A stretch of DNA of 22,322 nucleotides from CAZAQB01 sp964487155 (GTDB lineage Bacteria; Pseudomonadota; Gammaproteobacteria; Nitrococcales; Nitrococcaceae), in the NCBI GenBank assembly GCA_964487155.1, contig CAZAQB010000048.1, positions 1 through 22,322 on the forward strand, in the 5' to 3' direction. Each line of letters begins with the position of its first letter. Position 1 is the first letter of the stretch. Shown here in pieces: positions 1 to 7,119 of this stretch. The notes under the pieces are model-generated. The model searched no databases and had not been told where the DNA came from. It was given only the letters and a program-made list of their open reading frames with translations. The position numbers and the translations under genes are program-made.

Positions 1-75
1 GCCGCTCCTTCGAAAAGTCCCCTGTGAAACCAATATCCTACGCGATATCAGCACAGATTCTATGACATCTCCGGG
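1..75. mobile_element. Partial copy of a foldback MITE-like repeat (cut by window edge)
   Basis: Positions 1-60 match the reverse complement of 2221-2162 at 56 of 60 positions, with mismatches at 20, 22, 40 and 56. The similarity continues more weakly, with one gap, to about position 75, where the end CCGGG corresponds to the CCCG terminus of the complete copy at 2148-2308. The outer flank is CTAG (76-79), which resembles the ATAG duplication around the complete copy. The rest of this copy lies outside the window, so its own target duplication cannot be tested. Its end abuts the TAG stop codon of the lipoprotein gene. No protein is encoded. Confidence 0.75.
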
Positions 76-423
76 CTAGGGCGTGGCCCGGTCGGGCTGC
101 GTGGCTGGCCCGCCACCCGGTGTGGGCACTTCCGGTTCGGGGTCGGTCCGCGGGCACTCTCCGCGCCGGTAGCCGTGCACCCGGCTGTCCGCGCAGGCCA
201 TGCAGGGGTTGGGGTAGCCGTTGCGCCCCGCCACGTTGTAGCCGCACACCGGTTCCATGTGGCGGGGGCAGTCCTGTGGACGCGGCGTCTCGCACTCGAC
301 GTAGTAGCGGCCGTCCACATAAGGCGCGGACGGCGCCGAGCGCTCGGCGGGCGCCGCACAGGCGCCCAGCAGCAGGGCGCTGGCCGGGATCAGTAACATC
401 CGGATGCGGGCCTGCGGGCTCAT
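76..423 (-). CDS. Kazal-like six-cysteine lipoprotein (copy 1)
   Basis: This predicted outer-membrane-targeted lipoprotein has 115 residues. The N-terminus is a lipoprotein signal with lipobox LGAC and Ala after the lipidated cysteine. The mature part holds one compact module with cysteine spacing C-x7-C-x7-C-x13-C-x2-C-x12-C and the core PVCG...Y-x3-C. This is the Kazal serine-protease-inhibitor pattern (C-x7-C-x6-Y-x3-C) with a three-residue insertion before the Tyr. By analogy with Kazal inhibitors, the P1 residue is the second after Cys2, here Arg. A Pro-rich tail follows. The start at 423 is chosen because its ATG overlaps the stop of the upstream membrane protein gene (ATGA) and the protein begins with a signal sequence; a longer reading to 462 would run into that gene. 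The stop codon touches the end of a foldback repeat. A paralogue lies at 16082-16369. Inhibitor activity is inferred from the fold pattern only. Confidence 0.8.
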   Translation of the reverse strand: MSPQARIRMLLIPASALLLGACAAPAERSAPSAPYVDGRYYVECETPRPQDCPRHMEPVCGYNVAGRNGYPNPCMACADSRVHGYRRGECPRTDPEPEVPTPGGGPATQPDRATP

Positions 424-800
424 AGCCAGCGTTGATTGATGGTCATGGTGCCCAGTATCCACACCAGCACCGCCCCTGGCACCAGCAGCAGTTGCAGGGC
501 GTGGGTCCAGCCGTTGCCGTTGAACCGTGCGAGGCAGTATCCCTCCGCCACCACGAACAGGGCCAGCAGGAACCAGAACGGCCCGATCCGGTCGCCGGCG
601 CCCAGATCTCCCGCCCGCGGCGCCACCCCCAGCGCGTAGGCGTAGGCGAGCAGCAGCAGCAGCGGCGGACTGGCAGCCAAGCTCCGCCGCAACCGATCAC
701 CCCGCCGGCCGGCAACGTAGTACAGCACTGCCACTGGCGGCAGCATGACCAGCACCGGCCAGACCTGCCGCAGGGCAAACCACTGGTAGTCGGTGAGCAT
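420..800 (-). CDS. Small four-helix membrane protein, function unknown
   Basis: The 126-residue product has four hydrophobic segments at about residues 14-31, 42-60, 73-92 and 100-118, separated by short loops. A basic loop (GRRGDRLRR, 31-39) follows the first helix, which suggests that loop is cytoplasmic. I recognise no family or catalytic motif. The gene ends in a 4-nt ATGA overlap with the Kazal-like lipoprotein gene, so the two are probably translationally coupled and form a small operon. An AAGG lies only a few bases before the ATG at 800, a short spacing for a ribosome binding site. The upstream 600 bases hold no convincing gene on this strand, so the promoter should lie there. Confidence 0.75.
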   Translation of the reverse strand: MLTDYQWFALRQVWPVLVMLPPVAVLYYVAGRRGDRLRRSLAASPPLLLLLAYAYALGVAPRAGDLGAGDRIGPFWFLLALFVVAEGYCLARFNGNGWTHALQLLLVPGAVLVWILGTMTINQRWL

Positions 801-1399
801 GGCCTTCAGTCACGGTCGCGGGCAGCGACGCAGGAACAGCGCCCCTGCCTCCCTCCCCAGTTTCCGCAGCGAGAGCCACCGTGTCCAACGGCTCGGACTG
901 CCGGGATCGGCAATACCCTGGATAACGGCCTTGAATGAGTATCGGAAAGAGATGCGGCCCCGCCCTTGGGGGAGGGCGGGGCCGCGAGTCCAAGCTTTCG
1001 CACGCCTGGACGGGGGTGACGCCGGGATAGCCAATCACCGACGTCTGCGCGTGTAGGCCAAGTCCGGATCGCCTCACTGCGCAAGCGCATGCTAGTTGGC
1101 AGGCGAATCATCCATCTGTGCGCCATGCCACAGAAAGCCCTGCAGTCGGCACAGAAGAGGCACTCTGTCACATTTGGAGTCGGATCCAGGGGGGCAGTGT
1201 TCTACGGTGGTCAAGGCAATATTCACCCCTCCGCCGTGATCGCCGCCAAGGAATCCCCCGCCGGTCTCCGCAACCCTGATCCCATACTCGCTGGTGTATT
1301 CGTGATCAGCGCGTCGACAGACACCACACGACGCGAGCCGCCCCGCGAAAACCGCCCACCAAGGCCAACGCAGAAGCGGCCGCAGAAAGCGAAACAAAA
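801..1399. other. Gene-poor stretch with no confident gene
   Basis: About 600 bases without a gene I would support. The part from about 1089 to 1400 is lower in GC than the neighbourhood. A minus-strand frame from 1427 to 1092 is open and has a hydrophobic start and a CxxC motif, but its third-position base use is unlike the neighbouring genes. The only clear structure is the perfect hairpin at 954-985. The promoter of the membrane protein gene starting at 800 should be here, but I cannot place it. Confidence 0.5.
954..985. terminator. Perfect 12-bp GC-rich hairpin, possible terminator
   Basis: The arm GCGGCCCCGCCC (954-965) and its exact reverse complement (974-985) flank an 8-base loop. 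On the plus strand no T-run follows. On the minus strand the stem is followed by ATCTCTTTCC, which is moderately T-rich. It could be a weak rho-independent terminator or a protected RNA end, or only a stable hairpin. No confident gene ends just before it on either strand. Confidence 0.35.
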
Positions 1400-1630
1400 A
1401 TGCACCGCCAGCCGTCACTGCAGCCATTCCTGAACCTGACGGCCGGCCCGGACGGGGTCCACATCGTCGTCGGCTGGATGGGCGTGGATGGCGCCGGAAC
1501 ACCGTCCCGCTGGATCAGCCGAGTCGCCCTGCCGCCCAATCCGTCCCCGGAAACGGTCCATGCCACCATTGCCGAGGCCCTCTGCCGGCAGCACGAGGCG
1601 GCCCTGGCATCCGGGGGAACTGAAACCTGA
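1400..1630 (+). CDS. Possible small hypothetical protein
   Basis: This 76-residue frame has a strong preference for G or C at the third codon position (roughly 80 percent by eye), similar to confident genes here, which is the main support. The product is soluble-looking, with a Gly-Trp-rich centre (VVGWMGVDGAG) and a helical C-terminus. I recognise no family. There is no clear ribosome binding site before the ATG, which follows an A-rich stretch. It ends 68 bases before the convergent yaiI stop. An opposing frame overlaps its first 28 bases but has weaker coding bias. It could be spurious. Confidence 0.45.
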   Translation: MHRQPSLQPFLNLTAGPDGVHIVVGWMGVDGAGTPSRWISRVALPPNPSPETVHATIAEALCRQHEAALASGGTET

Positions 1631-1698
1631 GCTGTTAACCCAAGCGCGGCACACCGTTCTGGGGCTGCTGCCACGGGCCGCTCGCCGGCTGCGGCAAG

Positions 1699-2145
1699 TC
1701 AGCCGAGCCGGGTCAGCAACCGGTCAAGCTGGTCGGCGAAGGCCTTGCGGTCCGCCTGGGACAGGGCCGGCGGCCCGCCGGTCTGGACGCCGCTGGCCCG
1801 CAGGGTATCCATGAAATCGCGCATGGTGAGCTTTGCCCGGATGGTGTCCGTCGAGTAGAGCTCACCCCGGGGATTGAGGGCATGCCCGCCCTTGGCCAGC
1901 ACCTCGGCCGCCAGCGGGATGTCCGCCGTGACGGCGAGATCCCCGGGTTGCACCCGCTGCACGATTTCGTTGTCCGCCACGTCGAAGCCAGCGGCCACCT
2001 GCACGGCCCGCACGTAGCGGGATTTCGGCACCCGCACCGGCTGGTTGGCGACCAGGATGGTCTCCAGGCACCGGCGTTCCGCGACCCGGAACAGGATCGC
2101 CTTGATGACTGCGGGACAGGCGTCAGCGTCGACCCAGATCTTCAT
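1699..2145 (-). CDS. yaiI: UPF0178 / DUF188 family protein YaiI
   Basis: The 148-residue product matches the YaiI/YqxD family (about 150 residues) over its whole length. It begins with the conserved KIWVDADACP, has the NEIVQRV and LAVTADIPLA motifs in the middle and the TDTIRAKLTMRDFMD block towards the end. The fold is related to PIN/NYN-type nuclease domains and the N-terminal aspartates fit a metal site, but the cellular role of the family is not established. The start is fixed by the conserved N-terminus. A foldback repeat with a 4-bp target duplication lies immediately upstream: the duplicated CTAT (minus strand) supplies the first two bases of the ATG. No Shine-Dalgarno sequence precedes the start. 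The upstream TAAAAT in the repeat could act as a -10 box giving a nearly leaderless message, which is speculative. Confidence 0.95.
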   Translation of the reverse strand: MKIWVDADACPAVIKAILFRVAERRCLETILVANQPVRVPKSRYVRAVQVAAGFDVADNEIVQRVQPGDLAVTADIPLAAEVLAKGGHALNPRGELYSTDTIRAKLTMRDFMDTLRASGVQTGGPPALSQADRKAFADQLDRLLTRLG

Positions 2146-2312
2146 AGCCCGAAAATTTTATGAATTTGTGCTGATATCGCGGAGGATATTGGTTTCACAA
2201 GAGACTTTTCGAAGGAGCGGCGTATCGGTGAGTACGGCCGACTGAGAGAAGATTCCTTGTGGGGCCAAGAGACAAGCGAGATCGGTGCAAATTTGTGAAA
2301 TCTTCGGGATAG
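2144..2312. mobile_element. Complete foldback MITE-like element with ATAG target duplication
   Basis: The element proper spans 2148-2308 (161 bp). Its ends are imperfect inverted repeats: 2148-2180 and the reverse complement of 2308-2276 agree at 25 of 33 positions, both starting CCCGAA. Weaker pairing continues inwards (for example TTGG and CACAAG shared by the arms), to a centre near 2221-2243, so the whole can fold into a long hairpin. The direct repeat ATAG occurs exactly at 2144-2147 and 2309-2312, as expected of a 4-bp target duplication. It is lower in GC than its surroundings and encodes no transposase. A 60-residue minus-strand frame crossing it (2142-2324) is an artefact. Some transposase families, such as parts of the IS5 group, make 4-bp TA-containing duplications; the mobilising family here is unknown. 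Confidence 0.8.
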
Positions 2313-2324
2313 AGCGACTCGCAT

Positions 2325-5300
2325 TCAGCGGGTGCCGGTACGGCGCAGGGGCGCCGGCGCTTCGGGGGCCGCCTCGGCCGGCCTCTGGGCGGGCGCCGCC
2401 GCCCGCCGCCCGCCCCACTCCAGCACCATGACCGTCAGCGCCGGCAGAAAGGTCAGCGACACCACTGCGGTGCCCAGCAACCCGAACAGCACGATGGCGC
2501 CCACGCCGCGGTAGAGCTCCGCCCCCTCCCCCGGCAGGAACACCAGGGGCGCCAGACCGCACACGGTGGTCAGGGTGGACATGGCGATGGGCCGCAGCCG
2601 GGTGTCCACGGCGTCGCTCACCGCCTCACGGGCCGCCATGCCAGCCTGGCGCACGTTAGTCATGGCCTGGTGGACGATCAGGATGGGATTGTTGACCACC
2701 GTGCCCATGAGAATGAGAAATCCCAGCATGGCGATCATATCGAAGGGCTGGGACAGGGGCTGCAGCCCCACCAGGGGCAGCAGCGCGCCCACCTGGTTCA
2801 TCAGCCACAGACCGACGATGCCCCCGGCCACGCCCAGGGGGATGGTGGTCATGATCAGCAGCGGGTAGCCCCAGTGGGTGAAGATGGCCACCAGCAGCAG
2901 GTAGATGATCACCACCGCCACCACGTAGTTGCTGCCGAGCGCCTCCCGGGTCGCCTGGAGCTGGTCGCTGGCCCCGGAGATGTCCATGCCCACGCTGGCG
3001 GGCACCGCGCCGGTGGCGCGCAGCTGCTCCACCACCTGCTCGCGGACGATGCCCACCGCGGTCTCCAGGGCGACCGACTCCGGCGGGATGATGCTCAGGG
3101 TGACCATGCGCCGGCCGTCCACCCGGCGGATGGTGCTGGTGTCCACGGTCTCCTCGATGCGGGCCAGGGTGGACAGGGGCACCACGGCTCCGCCGGGCGT
3201 GTACACCGCCAGCTGGTCCAGGTGGTCCAGGGTCGCGCCGGTGCCGGCGCCGCTGTAGAGATAGATGTCGATCTTGTCATCGGCGAGCAGGAACTCGTCC
3301 ACGAAGGCGCCATCAGTCAAGGCGGCCACGGTGAACCCCAGATCGCCGGCGTTCATGCCCAGCTCCGCCGCCCGGGACCAGTCCGGGCGCACCTCCACCA
3401 GCGGCTGGGAAAGCGACAGGGTGGGCGGATCGGCCTGAATGCGGGGGTTGTCGAAGACCTCCTGGACCCGGCGATAGGCGGTCAGCGCCGCGTCATAGAT
3501 GGTGGCCAGCTCGGCGCCGGAGATGTCGAGGTTGACGCTGCGGGTGCCGCCGTCATTGCTGGTGATGATCGAGCCCCGGGAGACGAAGGCGCGCATGCCG
3601 GGATAGCTCCGGAACTCGCGCTCCATTGCCTGCATCAGGGCCTTGATGTGGTCCGGGTCCTTGGGCTCTGCCACGGCGAACAGGCCGCCGGCGCTGATGC
3701 GCAGGAACAGGTACTTGAGCGCCGGCACGTCGCTATCGCCCCTGGCGTAGCGCGCGGGCTCGTGCTCGAGATACGGCAGGAAGTGGGCCTCCACGCTGCG
3801 GCCGATGCGGCCCATGGTCTCCAGATTGTACCCGGGCGGCGCGTTCATGCGCGCGAAGGCCTTGGGTTCCTCGCCCTCGGGCAGGTACTCGGCCGGGGGC
3901 GTCAGCCACACGAAGGCTGCCAGGCTGGTGCCGGCGGTGACGGTGAGGGTGGCGATCCGACGCAACCGCCCGCCGGTCAGCCAGCCGATGCCCGCCAGCA
4001 CCGCGCCGCGCACCCCCCGGTTCGCGGCGGCCTGCCCCTGGTCTTCGCCGCGGAAGCGCATGCGGGCGGCGGCGGTGGGCAGCACGGTGATGGCCACCAG
4101 CATGGACGCCATGATGGACGCGGACACGGCAATGGCGATGTCCGAGTACAGCTGGCCGGCCTCCTGCTGGATGAACACGATGGGCACGAACACCAGCACC
4201 GTGGTCAGGGTCGAGGCCAGTACCGCCGGCCAGACCCGGCGCACCCCCTCCACCGCTGAGCGGAAGCGGTCCAGGCCCTGGCGCCGGGCCAGCTCAATGC
4301 TCTCCAGCACCACAATGCTGTTGTCCAGGGTCATGCCGATGGCGAAGGCCACCCCCGCCAGGGAGATGACGTTGATGGTGCGCCCGGCCGCCAGCAGACC
4401 CAGAAAGGCCGCAATGGTGCAGATGGGAATGCCCATCACGCCTACCAGGGTCGCACGGGATGAGCGCAGGAACAGGTACATCACAAGGCTGGCGAACACC
4501 GCGCCGATGGCCAGGTTCGTCCAGACATTGACCAGGGACGCCCGCACGTAGCCGACGTCGTCGGCGGTCAGCCGCAGCACCATGCCGGCCGGGTTCAGCA
4601 CATCCCGGTTGATGGCCTCCATCTCCGCCAGCATGGCCTGCTTGATCTCTATGACATTGGAGCCCGCCTCCCGGCGCACCGAGAGGCTGACCACCGGGTC
4701 GCCGTTGGAGAACGACTCCCCGCTCAGCTCGAAGTGGTCCTGGCGCACCAGGGCCACGTCCGCCAGGCGTATCAGCGAGTCGCCGCGCCGCGCCAGGATC
4801 AGCGCCCGAAGGTCGTCCAGATCCTGGAAGCGGCCGATGGTGCGCAGCAGATAGCGGCGCTTTCCGGACTCGATCTCGCCGCCGGAGACGTCGCGGTTGC
4901 GCTCAGTGATGGCCCGGCGCACGTCCCCGACGGTGAGGTTGCGCTCGGCCAGGCGCGCCGGGTCCACCAGGATCTGGATCTGACGCTCGGCGCCGCCCCA
5001 GACGTTCACCTGGGAGACCCCGGGAATGCGCTCCATGCGGGTGCGCACGCTGTCCTCGATGAAGTCCTTCATGAGGTCCATGTTCAGCTCCCGGGGGTTC
5101 CCGGCCAGGGGCGCGATGCGGAAATACATGAACGAGTTGCTGGAGAACGACGTGGCGAAGATGCGCGGTTCGTCCACGTTGTTCGGGTAGGAGGGCACCT
5201 GGCTCAAGGCGTTGTTCACCCGGATCAGGGTCTCGTTGATGTCGACGCCGTAGGGGAACTCCAGCTCGATGCTGGCCTGGCCGAAGGAGGCCTCGGCGAC

Positions 5301-5534
5301 CAGCCGCTTGAGGCTGGGAATGGTGCGCAGGAACTCCTCCTGCTCGATGAGGATCTCCTTCTCCACGTCCTGGGGGGTGGCGCCGGGCCAGGACGTGCGC
5401 ACAGTCACGGTGCGTACGTCAAGATCCGGAATCATCTGCACCGGGATGCGCAGCGCGGCCACCACGCCCAGCACGCAGACGATCAGCACCGCCACGGTGG
5501 TCAGGGTGCCTCGCTGGATGAGCCGCTCGAACAC
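2325..5534 (-). CDS. RND efflux transporter permease subunit (HAE1/AcrB type)
   Basis: This 1069-residue inner-membrane protein is a full-length RND pump, driving drug or metabolite export by proton influx together with a periplasmic adaptor and an outer membrane channel. It shows the family layout: TM1 at the N-terminus (about 10-30), a first periplasmic porter region (about 35-335) with SWPGATPQDVEKE, TM2-6 from about 335, a second periplasmic region, and TM8-12 at the C-terminus. The TM4 motif is GMTLDNSIVVLE: Asp404 corresponds to the first of the AcrB aspartate pair and the second is Asn. In TM10 the AcrB lysine position reads NN (GTVVNNPILIV, near residue 946), as in other non-AcrB subgroups. 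The start is GTG, one base after the adaptor stop, with GAGGAG upstream, so it is coupled to the adaptor gene. No outer membrane channel gene is in the window. Substrate unknown. Confidence 0.96.
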   Translation of the reverse strand: MFERLIQRGTLTTVAVLIVCVLGVVAALRIPVQMIPDLDVRTVTVRTSWPGATPQDVEKEILIEQEEFLRTIPSLKRLVAEASFGQASIELEFPYGVDINETLIRVNNALSQVPSYPNNVDEPRIFATSFSSNSFMYFRIAPLAGNPRELNMDLMKDFIEDSVRTRMERIPGVSQVNVWGGAERQIQILVDPARLAERNLTVGDVRRAITERNRDVSGGEIESGKRRYLLRTIGRFQDLDDLRALILARRGDSLIRLADVALVRQDHFELSGESFSNGDPVVSLSVRREAGSNVIEIKQAMLAEMEAINRDVLNPAGMVLRLTADDVGYVRASLVNVWTNLAIGAVFASLVMYLFLRSSRATLVGVMGIPICTIAAFLGLLAAGRTINVISLAGVAFAIGMTLDNSIVVLESIELARRQGLDRFRSAVEGVRRVWPAVLASTLTTVLVFVPIVFIQQEAGQLYSDIAIAVSASIMASMLVAITVLPTAAARMRFRGEDQGQAAANRGVRGAVLAGIGWLTGGRLRRIATLTVTAGTSLAAFVWLTPPAEYLPEGEEPKAFARMNAPPGYNLETMGRIGRSVEAHFLPYLEHEPARYARGDSDVPALKYLFLRISAGGLFAVAEPKDPDHIKALMQAMEREFRSYPGMRAFVSRGSIITSNDGGTRSVNLDISGAELATIYDAALTAYRRVQEVFDNPRIQADPPTLSLSQPLVEVRPDWSRAAELGMNAGDLGFTVAALTDGAFVDEFLLADDKIDIYLYSGAGTGATLDHLDQLAVYTPGGAVVPLSTLARIEETVDTSTIRRVDGRRMVTLSIIPPESVALETAVGIVREQVVEQLRATGAVPASVGMDISGASDQLQATREALGSNYVVAVVIIYLLLVAIFTHWGYPLLIMTTIPLGVAGGIVGLWLMNQVGALLPLVGLQPLSQPFDMIAMLGFLILMGTVVNNPILIVHQAMTNVRQAGMAAREAVSDAVDTRLRPIAMSTLTTVCGLAPLVFLPGEGAELYRGVGAIVLFGLLGTAVVSLTFLPALTVMVLEWGGRRAAAPAQRPAEAAPEAPAPLRRTGTR

Positions 5535-5535
5535 C

Positions 5536-6624
5536 TCAGCGCTCCTCTTGGACAGCCACCCGCTGCCCCTGCTGCAGGGCCTCGTTGCCCTCTACCACGA
5601 CGCGCTCACCGGCCTCCAGGCCGTCGGTCACCGCCACCAGCCCGTCGAAAGCGAGCCCGGTGTCCACCTGGCGCTCGGCCACGGTGGGCTGCGGACCGTC
5701 ACCCTGCACCACCCACACCGTGAGCCGGCCGTCCGGGTGGCGGATCAAGGCATCCCGGGACACCACCACCCGGCGCTCGCCGGTGCCAAGCCGCAGGGTG
5801 CCGCCGGCGGACATGCCCGGCGTCATGGGCAGGTCGTCAGCCTCGGGGTACACCCGCACCAGGAAGGTGCGGGCGCTGGGGTCGCTCACCGGAACGATCT
5901 CGCCGATGCGCCCGGGCAGGCTGCGCCCCGGCAGCGCATCCAGGCGCAGCTCCACGGGCGTAGTCTGGTCGATGCGCGGGAAGTAGCCCTGGGACACCCG
6001 GAAATCCACCCGCAGCCCCTGATCGGCCAGCAGCTCCAGCACCGGGTCGCCGGGTGTGACCCACTCGCCCGCCTCGGTGAGCTTGCGGCTGATGATCCCC
6101 TCGAAAGGCGCCTGCAGCTCGTGGCGCCGCAACCGTTCAGCCGCCGTGCGCTGCTCCGCCTGCCGCAGCTGCAGGGCTGCGGTGTCGCTTCGCACCTCGG
6201 TCTGGCGGGCCCGCACCTCGGTCTGCGCAATGCCCCGGGCGCGGGCCAGGCGCTCGGCATCCGCCAGCCGGCGCCGGGCGTCGGCCAGTTCCGCCCGGGC
6301 CTGCTCGGTAGCCGCCTGCGCCGCCTCCAATGCAAGCTGCGCCAGGGCGCCGTCCAGGCGCAGCAGGGGGGCACCGACATCCACGTGGTCCCCGGCCTCC
6401 ACCAGAACCTGCTCCACCCGCCCGGCGACTTCCGTCGACAGCCGCGCCACCCGCGGCGAGCTGACCGTGCCGGACACCGGCACCGACTCGATCACCTCCC
6501 GGACCTCGGAGCTGACCACCACCACCGGCGGCGCTTCCCGCTGGGCGGCGGCGGGGGCGGCGCCCAGCCCAGCCGCCAGGCAGGCGGTGAGCGCCAGGCG
6601 ATGAAGGCGGCGGTGTGCGGGCAT
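5536..6624 (-). CDS. RND efflux periplasmic adaptor subunit (membrane fusion protein)
   Basis: The 362-residue product bridges the pump encoded next to it and an outer membrane channel. It has an N-terminal signal sequence (cleavage likely after APAAA, near residue 26), no lipobox, a first lipoyl half (EVAGRVEQVLVEAGDHVDVGAPL), a long Ala/Arg/Glu-rich alpha-helical hairpin (about 95-160), the second lipoyl half (LQAPFEGIISRKL), then beta-barrel and membrane-proximal domains. The start at 6624 is chosen over an in-frame ATG 15 bases upstream and a longer frame, because GGAG lies 6 bases before it and the signal sequence begins there. Its TGA is one base from the pump's GTG. The helical hairpin is short compared with AcrA. 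A 15-bp palindrome upstream (6674-6688) might be an operator. Confidence 0.93.
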   Translation of the reverse strand: MPAHRRLHRLALTACLAAGLGAAPAAAQREAPPVVVVSSEVREVIESVPVSGTVSSPRVARLSTEVAGRVEQVLVEAGDHVDVGAPLLRLDGALAQLALEAAQAATEQARAELADARRRLADAERLARARGIAQTEVRARQTEVRSDTAALQLRQAEQRTAAERLRRHELQAPFEGIISRKLTEAGEWVTPGDPVLELLADQGLRVDFRVSQGYFPRIDQTTPVELRLDALPGRSLPGRIGEIVPVSDPSARTFLVRVYPEADDLPMTPGMSAGGTLRLGTGERRVVVSRDALIRHPDGRLTVWVVQGDGPQPTVAERQVDTGLAFDGLVAVTDGLEAGERVVVEGNEALQQGQRVAVQEER

Positions 6625-6673
6625 GCAACTCTCCATGACTGGCTCGACCCGTCCGGGCGGCGGACTGGGACGC

Positions 6674-6688
6674 ATCTCCAAAGGAGAT
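6674..6688. promoter_or_regulatory. Short palindrome upstream of the efflux operon, possible operator
   Basis: ATCTCC-AAA-GGAGAT is a perfect 6-bp inverted repeat with a 3-base centre, 49 bases before the adaptor start. Its position between the DUF5062-like gene and the efflux genes would suit a repressor site or an mRNA hairpin. No regulator gene is adjacent and a 6-bp palindrome can occur by chance. Confidence 0.25.
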
Positions 6689-6748
6689 CTGACCGCACTT
6701 GCCGGCCACTGTTCAGCGGGCCGCCCGGCGGCCGACTCGCGGAGCCCG

Positions 6749-6985
6749 CTAATCGAGCTTGGAAGCCCAGATGGCGATCTTGTGGCGCATGGCCTTCTGG
6801 GATACCTGGTCCTCCGGCAGCGGCTGGATCAGCTGGTCATGCACCAGCAGGCGGTAGATGTACTCGATCTTCTCGGCCGCCGAGTCCGTGGCCTCGAACT
6901 CCACCGCGCCTCGCGCCTCGCCGTACTTGACGCCTTCGGCGATGGCCTTCTTGACCAGTTCGGCCTCGTTCTTGAGCTTCTTCAT
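6749..6985 (-). CDS. DUF5062-like small protein
   Basis: The 78-residue product begins MKKLKNEAELVKKA and contains EKIEYIYRLLVHDQLIQPLPED and a C-terminal MRHKIAIWASKL block. This resembles, from memory, the small cytoplasmic DUF5062 family of Gammaproteobacteria, whose function is unknown. It looks all-helical, charged and soluble. The start at 6985 is chosen because GGAG lies 8 bases upstream and the family begins at this Met; an upstream in-frame ATG (7039) would add an Arg/Pro-rich stretch with no site. It lies upstream of the adaptor and pump genes on the same strand with a gap of 124 bases, and 134 bases from the divergent CYTH-like gene. A role in efflux is not implied. Confidence 0.8.
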   Translation of the reverse strand: MKKLKNEAELVKKAIAEGVKYGEARGAVEFEATDSAAEKIEYIYRLLVHDQLIQPLPEDQVSQKAMRHKIAIWASKLD

Positions 6986-7119
6986 CGGGGGTCTCCTGGG
7001 CACGGCGGCAGCCCGGCGCGCCTTCGCATTCTCGCACATGCCGCCGGCGGCCGGCCGCGGCCCGGCAACCGCCGCGCCGGCGTGTTACCGTTTGTCTGGA
7101 GGTGTGGAGGGAGGCGTGC

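Noticed and set aside
1092..1427. Minus-strand frame with a hydrophobic start (FLFRFLRPLLRWPWW) and a CxxC motif
   Set aside because: The third codon positions are mixed rather than GC-biased, there is only a weak binding site, and the frame overlaps the better-biased plus-strand frame at 1400. It is not excluded as a recently acquired gene.
2142..2324. 60-residue minus-strand frame across the foldback repeat
   Set aside because: It runs through the inverted repeat arms and the yaiI start, lacks GC bias, and its sequence is explained by the repeat.
2670..4259. Long plus-strand open frame (529 codons) opposite the RND pump gene
   Set aside because: Its product is extremely rich in His, Gly, Gln and Ala with no domain pattern. 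It mirrors the GC-biased codons of the pump gene on the other strand.
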